Origin: Ilyonectria destructans | Lineage: Eukaryota > Ascomycota > Sordariomycetes > Hypocreales > Nectriaceae | Length of the DNA stretch: 64,000 nucleotides | NCBI GenBank assembly: GCA_020740775.1 | Contig: JAHEWK010000002.1 | Span: 2,790,001 to 2,854,000, forward strand | Direction: 5' to 3' | Shown here: piece after piece, positions 56,369 through 64,000 of the stretch | Layout: every line of letters starts with the position of its first letter | How positions within the stretch are numbered: the first letter of the stretch is position 1 | Made by a program: the position numbers and the translations under genes | Notes under the pieces: model-generated | The model's input: the letters and a program-made list of their open reading frames with translations, nothing else | What the model was told of the DNA's origin: nothing | Database searches by the model: none

Positions 56369-57988
56369 TTAAAGTTTATAAATATATAACTTTATAACTT
56401 CTCTATAAAATTAAACTTTAAGCTTTAAGCTTTAAAATATAGCTTAAAAATTCTATAAGAAATATTATAATTATATATTAAAATACAGTATTAATAGCAA
56501 TATTAATACTATATAACTAATTAGTTTAAATTAGCTTATTAATCTATTTATACTTTAAAATCAGTTAATTTTAAAGTATATACTATTTAAAATTAATATT
56601 ACTTAATAAGAAAAGTATCTATAAGAATAAATATAATATTATAAAAAAGCTGAAATTTAAAGCTTTTTAATAGTATATATATTATTTTAATATAAAAGCT
56701 GAATTTTAAGTAAATTATTTATAAAAAGGCTAAAACTCCTTAAGTAATTTTAAACTTATTTTATATTATTATTATAATATTATATACTATTTAGTTTTTT
56801 TTTAACTTTACTTAATATTATTAAATAGATTAAAGCTATATAGTATTCTTAAATAGTAAAAATAAATAGTAAGTACTATATTTAGTATCAGTAAATATAG
56901 TAGCTAAATAATAAGATTATTATATATTAGTTTTTACCTTAAGCTTTAATTTAATTTTTTTAACTTTAACTTTACTATTTATAGATAATAAAGTTAGTTA
57001 ATAACTTTATTATCTGCAGTTAATAACCTTACTATTTATAGTTAATAATCTTAAGATATAAATTTTATTTTAAGTAATAAGATATAAAAGAGACTGATAT
57101 TTTCTATTATTAAGAGACTAACTTTTCTTTTAATAATTATTCTATTTTAATAATTTTTATTATATTAACTATTATTATTTATAAAGCTCTTATTAATAAT
57201 AATTCTATATATTAAAAATATAAAATTAAATTTCAGTATAATATTAAATTCCTTTAGAATCTATAAAATAAAATAGAAAGAGATAAATTAAATACCTACT
57301 GAAAATTCCTTTAGAAGAATAGCCTATTTAGCCTCTTACTATACTATTTAAAATGCCTAAATATAAGCTAATAAATTATATTAGCTATTTTTAGATACAG
57401 TTTATTTCTTAATAATAGAAATAAAGTTAATTTATAAGAAATTCCAGTTATTAATATTAATATTATCTATATCTAAAGAGAGAAAGCTATACTGTATAAT
57501 TTAGCTAAAGGTATTAAAGATATTAAAAATAGCAATAATAAAAGAAGTTAAAAGTTTATTAAGGAAATTAGCAGTAAGATATATAAGCTCTAATTCTAAA
57601 AGCTATTAGATTATATTAAGCTAATATAGATACTAGCTACTTAAAATACTAGCTAAATCTTAAGGTATTTTAAAGGTTAAGTTATAAGATTTATTAGTTA
57701 CTTTAGGTATTAAAATTAAAATAGATTAAAAAAGTTAGATAGAATTCTAATAGAAAAAGAAAAAAAGCAGCTTAAAACTTAAATTTAAGCTTTAGTAACT
57801 ATAATATATATAATAAAAATACAGTAAATTTAAATATTAAATTTTCTTATTAAGAGATATTATATACTATTAAATTATTTTATACTATTTATCTTTTATT
57901 TTTATATACTTTTTAACTTTATATTCTTTATTAGAATATCTTTTTTATAATAATATTACTTTATTTTACTACTTTATAACCTTTAATA
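56369..57988 (+). repeat. Repeat A, copy 4, split by a 1065-bp insertion
   Basis: Family A sequence runs from 56369 to about 56791 and resumes from 57857 to 57988. The interruption is bordered by an exact 15-bp direct repeat (see next entry). Confidence 0.7.
56792..57856. mobile_element. Insertion within repeat A, 15-bp target duplication
   Basis: ATATTATATACTATT occurs at 56777-56791 and again at 57857-57871, exactly bounding 1065 bp not found in other repeat A copies. The left end begins TAG followed by nine T, which on the minus strand is an A-tail. A long target duplication plus an A-tail points to a non-LTR retroposon (LINE- or SINE-like) in minus orientation. On the plus strand a frame after about 57340 also reads protein-like once Gln stops are ignored, so a DNA transposon is an alternative. 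Confidence 0.5.
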
Positions 57989-57992
57989 ATAA

Positions 57993-59100
57993 TTATATCT
58001 TTTAGTATTTTATTAGCTTTTTATGGTATTATTATAATAATATTAAAGTTAATTTTAACTATTTTAATAGCTCTATTTATATTTAGAGGGCAGTTAGAAT
58101 CTCTTTTTTAATAAAAAAAAGTTTAAAATTTATAATCTTTTAAATTTAGCTATTTAAAGATAGAAGCTTTAAAATATTACTATAAATTCTATTTATTTTT
58201 AAATTATTTAAATTAGTATAAATAGATATAAATTATTTATTATTAGTAACTATTAACTATAAAGTATTATTATAATTATATTAAGTAGTTATCTTAATAT
58301 TCTAAATATTTTACTATTTTAGTAAGTATTAATAAATAGTTTTTTTTACTCTTTTAATATATAATAGTACTATAATATCTATATTAAGCTTTCTCTCTAT
58401 AAAATCTTATAATATAATCTATTTTATAGTAATTAAAATACTATTTTAACTATAATAACTTTTTAAAGAATTTACAGTTTATTATTATTAATTTATAGAT
58501 TAATTCTTTATTATATAGTTAGTTAGTAGCTATTAAACTGTAAAAGATAATAACTATATTTTTACTTTAAAGTTAGTAGGCTATTACTATAGCCTTTAAT
58601 TTTCTAATTACTATATTAATTATTATTACAGTTTTAATAGAAATTTATAAGTATATCTTCTTTAGAAGGTTATTTTATTTAACTATAACTTTATAGTTAT
58701 ATCTAATAGAAATAGATTTTAAAAGAGGTTAGTAGGTATTATATCTAGTTAATATAATATCTACTTAAAATTACTATAACTATATTTTAATATTAGTTTA
58801 AATACTTTAAATAACTTTATATATAACTTTATAAATTATCTCTTTAAATTTAGAATATATTAAAGTAACTTTAATAGTATTACTATAGTAATATATAATT
58901 TTTATATTAACTAGAATATAGATAATTCTCTATATTTTATTAAGAATTTCCCTTTAAATAAAGCTAGATAATTCTTTAAGTATTTTCTTTTTATTAGTAT
59001 CTTTAATAGTCTTTTTATTATTTAAGAAAGCTATTATAATATTATTTTATTAATACTATTTATACTAAAAGATATCTATATTAAAATAAATATTACTATT
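57993..59100. other. A+T-rich relic DNA
   Basis: No gene or matched repeat. Confidence 0.4.
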
Positions 59101-59290
59101 TATAATATAAAAGCTATATAAAGAGCTCTTTAGGCTTCTAATAGCAGTATTATACTATATAATAAATATATATATATAGCTTTAATATAATAACTACTAT
59201 TATTACTTAATTTTTTATTTTAATAGCCTACTAGCTGCTATAGATATTAAGTTATTATAATAAAGCTTTAATATTATAATTTCTATTATA
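59101..59290 (+). repeat. Solo LTR of the TRIM-like family
   Basis: A 190-bp copy of the terminal repeat of the element at 55491, beginning TATAATATAAAAGCTATATA and ending TTCTATTATA. No matching flank duplication. Confidence 0.6.
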
Positions 59291-59336
59291 GTTAAAGTAT
59301 ATATAAAAATAAAAAGATAATTAAAGTAAAAAAGAA

Positions 59337-59673
59337 CTTATAGAGCTTTTATATCTATTATAATTTTACCTTTTTTAAAATTTAGCTTTTTTAGTAAATT
59401 TAGCTTTTTTAATAAATTTAGCTTTTTTAAAATCTAGCTTTTTTAGTAAATTTAGCTTTTTTAAGATATAGCTATTTCTATAATTTATTAAGATATTAAA
59501 AAAGATAATTAATTAAATTAGAAATTTTAATCTATTTAAGTAACTATTAATCTTTAAATAGACTGAGTATATAGTCTATATTATTAATACTATTATTAAT
59601 ATTTCTTTTTTACTATTAAGCTTTTAGTTTTCTCTTTAAATATATATATATTAGGGTATTTTAACTTCTTAAT
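59337..59673 (-). repeat. Inverted copy of the LARD terminal repeat with minisatellite
   Basis: Reverse complement of the 300-bp repeat at 52421 and 53958. It contains about five copies of a 17-18 bp unit, TTTAGCTTTTTTAGTAAA, at 59388-59470. Confidence 0.55.
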
Positions 59674-60089
59674 ATATTAAAGCTTTTTAACCTCTTAATA
59701 ATTAATCTTACTATATACTCTATAATATCTTTCTTTTAATTATATTAACTTTTTTTACTTTAACTTTATAATAATTTAGCTGCTAATTATCTATTAATAT
59801 CTATTTAATTAATTATATTTCTTTTTTTATTTAAAGTTATTTTCTATTATAGCTTAAGTTAAAATTAAATAGTTATAATTAGTTGAATTATAATATATTT
59901 ATCTTTTCTATTTAACTACCTATAGAGTATTATATTAAGAATTATACCTATAATTTTAAATTATTATAATATTAAAATTATTATAATTTAATATCTTATA
60001 TAATTTATAAATTATTACTTAATATATAAGTATATTTATTTAGTACTTTTATAAAGATAGCTTTACTAGCTATTAATATAGTTAGTTAT

Positions 60090-60352
60090 TATTAGAGGTT
60101 ATAAAGTAATAAAGTAAAATAATATAATAATAAAAGAAATATCCTAATAAAGAATATATAGTTAAAAGGTAAATAGTATAAGATAGTATAAAATAGTATA
60201 TTAATAGTATATAATATAGTAATAATAATATAAAATAAGTCTGAAATTACCTAAAGGGTTTTAGCCTTTTTATAGATAATTTACTTAAAATCTAGCTATT
60301 ATATTAAAATAATAGGTATACTATTAGAAAGTCTTAAATTTCAGCTTTTTTA
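60090..60352 (-). repeat. Repeat A, copy 5 (inverted, truncated)
   Basis: Starts TATTAGAGGTTATAAAG and stops after AGCTTTTTTATAG, losing the second half; repeat B follows directly, so the break is a junction of two repeats. Confidence 0.6.
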
Positions 60353-60364
60353 TAGTTATAATAG

Positions 60365-60550
60365 AAAAGTAGTTATAAAGATAAGCAGCTAGATATTATA
60401 AAAGATACTGTCTTCTATATTGTAAGATTAAAGCTTAAGGTTCTTAAAGTAAACTATAAGTACCTCTATATAGATAAAAAGATAAAGCCCTAAAGCTACC
60501 TGCAGTTATATAGGCTAACTAATAGGGTAATTCCGAATGCTTATTATAAC
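60365..60550 (+). repeat. Repeat B, copy 2
   Basis: Same-orientation partner of 31651-31835 and the less mutated of the two (for example CCTGCAGTTATATAGG here against TTTATAGTTATATAAG). Confidence 0.65.
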
Positions 60551-60554
60551 TAAA

Positions 60555-60998
60555 AGGGTCAGCTAAACCTTATAACTGTATCAGACTAAAGCTTATAAGA
60601 GCTGGCAGCACTATAGTATATTACTATTAATAGTATAGCAATACAGACTTATAGAGATAGCTTCTATACCCTTAGTCCCTTAGAGGTCTCTATCTATTTA
60701 GTATTCTAAAGCTTAAAGGTATTAGACTTCTAAGTGGCTATATTACTATAGTATAGAAATAAAATAATCTATAGCCTGAGGCTATATTACTCTTAGAGGT
60801 AGAATAGTTATAATATAAAAGCTATATAGGGGGCTCTTTAGGCTTCTATTAGTAGCGTTATACTATATAATAGGTATATATATATAGCTTTAGTATAATA
60901 ACTGCTATTATTACTTAATTTTTTACCTTAGTAGCCTACTGGCTACTATAGATATTAGGTTATTATAATAGGGCTTTAATACTATAATTCCTATTATA
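60555..60998 (+). mobile_element. TRIM-like element, 5' truncated
   Basis: It contains the interior (from GTCAGCTAAACC) and one terminal repeat (60809-60998) of the 55491 family, with less mutation: GAGCTGGCAGCACTATAG is retained. The first terminal repeat is missing at the junction with repeat B. Confidence 0.55.
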
Positions 60999-61026
60999 AT
61001 AGTATTATATTTATCCTTATAGATAC

Positions 61027-61402
61027 TGTGATAGTGCTGACAGGCACACTGGAGTTTAATAACAGTAGGTCTAGCTTGCTAAGACTAGATACTACTTAAA
61101 GGATCTGCTCGGCCTTTACTAAGGAGGGCATACTTTTTCCCTTCTTTAATCTAATTTTTCGGGACAGTCTTTATTATTGCCTTACCATTTGAATAGCTAT
61201 CACAGCAGCTCTTATCCCTTTATTCTTATTTCTTTAAGTCCCATTATATTTAGAAGTATCTAATTAAGTACTTTCTTATTTATTTTACTAGAATCCCTCT
61301 ACTGGTCTTAGCTGCAGGACCTCCTTTTAACCCGAATTTTAGGGTATCTTAGACTCTTACTGTTATAGGCTCTATCTGCACTAAGTATATTTCCTACTAA
61401 TA
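61027..61402 (+). repeat. 5' LTR of the right-edge retrotransposon (RIP copy)
   Basis: 376 bp, the same length as 47234-47609. Most differences from that copy are C-to-T or G-to-A, with only a handful of others, so this copy was subject to RIP and the other was not. Confidence 0.85.
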
Positions 61403-64000
61403 AATTTGGAGGTTATAGTAGGGCAATAAGCTGGTATAATTAAAACTATTAGTGGAAATTACTACTAGTAGTACTTTTAAGCTGCTACTAAAGCCCACTT
61501 TAATAAGTTAGGAAAAAAAAAGATAAAAAGCTAAGTCTAAGTAAGTTTAGTAGGGGGAAGAGGTTTAACCCTAAATATAACTCTACATCCAGCCTTAGAT
61601 ATTATAAACCTATTAAATAGTATTAGCTTATTGGATTAAATACCTTTAAGCTAATAGAAATATTTTTCTAGAACTAATTTAATAGAATTAGCAATTTTTA
61701 ATAAATATCCAGCAGAGGAGGAAGGATACCTAATAATAAATATAAAGCTAGCATAAGGAAGTATAGTAATAAATACAGTAAGAATAGAAGTAAATACCAC
61801 TAAGAAGAGAAGTCCTACTGCTGAGTATATAAAATTGGAACTATTAGTATAGCTAATAAAGTAGAAAATAAGGGGGAAGAAAAGAAGTTAGAGACTAAAG
61901 GGAGATAGAAAACCCCTATAGAAATACTTATCTTTAAAAATACTAAAGATAGATATATTCTAAATAGTAGGGATCCTAATAATCTAGTTACTAATAGCAG
62001 ACCTTAGGGTTATATTACTAGCTGTAGTAATTTCTTACTTAAGGAAATAGAGAGGTATACTAAAAGTCTTTATAGATACAGCATCCAATAGATCTCACTC
62101 TAAACCTCTAATCCCTTTATCAGTATAACCTCTAAAGAGATAATAATTACCTAAGATATCTAATTAGATATCTGGAAACCCTCTAAGAGTAACGGAAGCA
62201 AATATTATCCCACCCCTATCAGTTAAGTTAACTCTATTACTAACCCCAATATCCACTCTAACTCTAACTATAGCTACCCCAGCCTGAAATTTAAATCTCT
62301 AGCAGCTTATCTCTAAGATAGTCAGTCTGGCAGGAAGAAACCAGATAAAAGGGCTATATATATCGTTCAAATAAATATTTACTGGTTGAAATATAATAGA
62401 ATTTCTTTAAGAATTTAAGCTGTATATAAATAACTATAAAGTCCCGAATAACTAAAAAGCTGCCTACTTCTAGTAATATACCGACTAAAGTATTCTATAA
62501 TAAGTTAAGTATATAATATACTTAAGCCTATAGCAGGAAGTAGTATAAAACCTAAAAACCACCTTTTAATTATAGAATTAAAACTAATTAGAAATACTAA
62601 TTACTTACCTCAGCCGACTTAATACCACCCCTTTAATAATAAGAGATTATAACCTTATTTTATCCTGGATAAATAAGTATCTCTATCTCTATTAGATAAT
62701 TAACCCTACAGACTAGAAAATATCCCTCTTATAATTATAAATATTATATAATATTATACTAAATAATATTATTATACCTCTATATAATTGCAGCCAGATA
62801 ACCCCTAACGACCTAGCCAGTCTACCTTATAAATAGCTATTTAATTAGCTTAAGGGCCTATTGGATACTTAAGTAACCTTAATATATCGGACAGAAGGCA
62901 ACCCCCCTTTAAGGGTTCTGCCCGACCTTATACAGTATAATACCCCAAGTCTACCTATATTTAATAATAACCCCCTTCCTACTGTATCTACACTAGAGGT
63001 ATTTATTCAACCTAAGGCCGAACTAAACAGTCAGATAGATACACTCTTATAGATATTCTAAGACCTTATAGTTAATATAGCGAAAAATATATAGATATAA
63101 GAAGAAAGTCTGGTATTCCTTTATAACCAGATTATAAGATAGCAGACTCAGGCCGGCCTGAGGAATATTACTATAAATACTATATATTTTAATATACCTA
63201 AGTAAATATATAATAAGTAATACTTTAAAATAAATATAATATAGGGGTATAATTAATATCCCTAATACTGCTGGTACTATAAAGTAATAGGTTACTATCC
63301 TAATTAATATAAAGACTATATAACTAACTACTGGAAGGGATATATTAAATACTATATAAATAGAGGGATAGATTGAATCGGAAAGAAGAAAGCTTTTATC
63401 CCACTCAGGATAATTATATAGTATGCTAATAATTTGACTATTTAGAGACTACTAGTATAGTAGATTGAATACTTTCCGAACTTCTTTATATTTAGATAGA
63501 CTGCTAAGATCTGCAAGATAATATAAGACCTAAAGAAATAGAATATATTAATAATAGAAGTAGAGCAGTTAGCTAAGTATATAAAAATAGATTTTAAGAT
63601 ACCTATAGTATTAATTCTAACTAATATCTAAACAATAAGTATAGTTTTCTACTTAAATAGTATCTTTATTATAGAAGAAGGGGAGGAATTAAAAGAGGAA
63701 GATAAAATATCTATAGCTATCCGGACTAATAATATTACAGTAAATTCAGTTATAAAAAGGGTAAAAATAGAGGACCTAAAGGATAAACTGACAGCAGAAG
63801 TAAGTAATTAATTCAGACTACTTAATTATATATCAGCCAGAGATAGACAGATTGCAGGCAAGAAGTTCTCCACTAAGAAATACTATAATAAAGGATTTAA
63901 TAGAGAGAAAGCTTTAGTAAGTATATATAGATATATTAAAGAGGAGATATAGGGAAAGAAGGTATCTATCCCTATTTATTATCTAATAGCACTGGACTTA
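61027..64000 (+). mobile_element. LTR retrotransposon, RIP-mutated, running off the window
   Basis: The 5' LTR is 61027-61402, the mutated twin of the solo LTR at 47234. A few bases inside comes TGGAGGTTATAG (from about 61407), a plausible tRNA primer-binding site since such sites begin TGG. At 63269-63310 the plus frame keeps the spacing of a gag zinc knuckle, CX2CX4HX4C: it reads C-W-Y-Y-K-V-I-G-Y-Y-P-N-stop-Y, where the second Cys, the His, a Gln and the last Cys have each become Tyr or stop by C-to-T or G-to-A change. The rest of gag and the pol part are not readable with confidence. The 3' end lies outside the window. Confidence 0.75.

Noticed and set aside
47704..61026. Centromere core
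   Set aside because: RIP-degraded retroelements are typical of some fungal centromeres, but the blocks here are only 13-15 kb and are broken by gene islands. CENP-A data would be decisive.

Overview
The window is nuclear DNA of a filamentous ascomycete (Pezizomycotina). The genes carry short 46-121 nt spliceosomal introns with CTAAC-like branch sites. The gene families are typically fungal: HET-domain proteins, a Pth11-like rhodopsin-domain protein, a Zn2Cys6 regulator, DUF6594, and an Hsp30-type heat-shock relic. Long A+T-rich blocks carry the C-to-T / G-to-A signature of repeat-induced point mutation (RIP). I cannot name the species.

Layout. (1) 1-18 kb is a GC-balanced accessory block rich in allorecognition-type genes: the 3' end of an ankyrin gene, a DUF6594 fragment, a HET gene with a frame break (2059-4172), a broken Hsp30 gene (4685-5230), an intact aldehyde dehydrogenase with five introns (6006-7755), a zinc metalloprotease fused to three H-type lectin-like repeats (8175-9752, minus), a rhodopsin-domain membrane protein (10572-12079, minus), a foldback MITE (12576-12989), a HET relic (14261-14503) and an intact HET-ankyrin gene (15495-17837). 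(2) About 18.9-34.3 kb is A+T-rich. It holds a RIP-degraded Ty3/gypsy element on the minus strand (19881-28163) in which reverse transcriptase and integrase are still readable, further relics, and a younger, unmutated solo LTR (32546-33167) flanked by a perfect 5-bp target duplication. At the right edge a coiled-coil gene has been killed by Gln/Arg-to-stop changes. (3) 34.5-47.7 kb is a second gene island: a multi-pass membrane protein (35348-36660, minus), a MITE with a telomere-like loop (37387-37625), dihydroxyacetone kinase (38118-39933), an aquaglyceroporin (41211-42334), a Zn2Cys6 transcription factor (43775-46108) and a Pif1/Helitron-type helicase relic split by a solo LTR (47234-47609). 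(4) 47.7-64 kb is a second A+T-rich repeat block: five copies of one repeat family across the window (one split by a 1.07-kb insertion), a TRIM-like miniature element, a possible LARD, and from 61027 a plus-strand LTR retrotransposon that runs off the window.

Genes working together. Dihydroxyacetone kinase, aquaglyceroporin and the Zn2Cys6 regulator sit next to each other on the plus strand and look like a small glycerol/dihydroxyacetone uptake-and-use unit (inference). The clearest genome-biology result is a pair of same-length copies of one 376-bp LTR. One is unmutated at 47234 in the gene island and the other is RIP-mutated at 61027, so RIP can be read directly. Exon boundaries were worked out by eye from splice sites, reading frame and family motifs.
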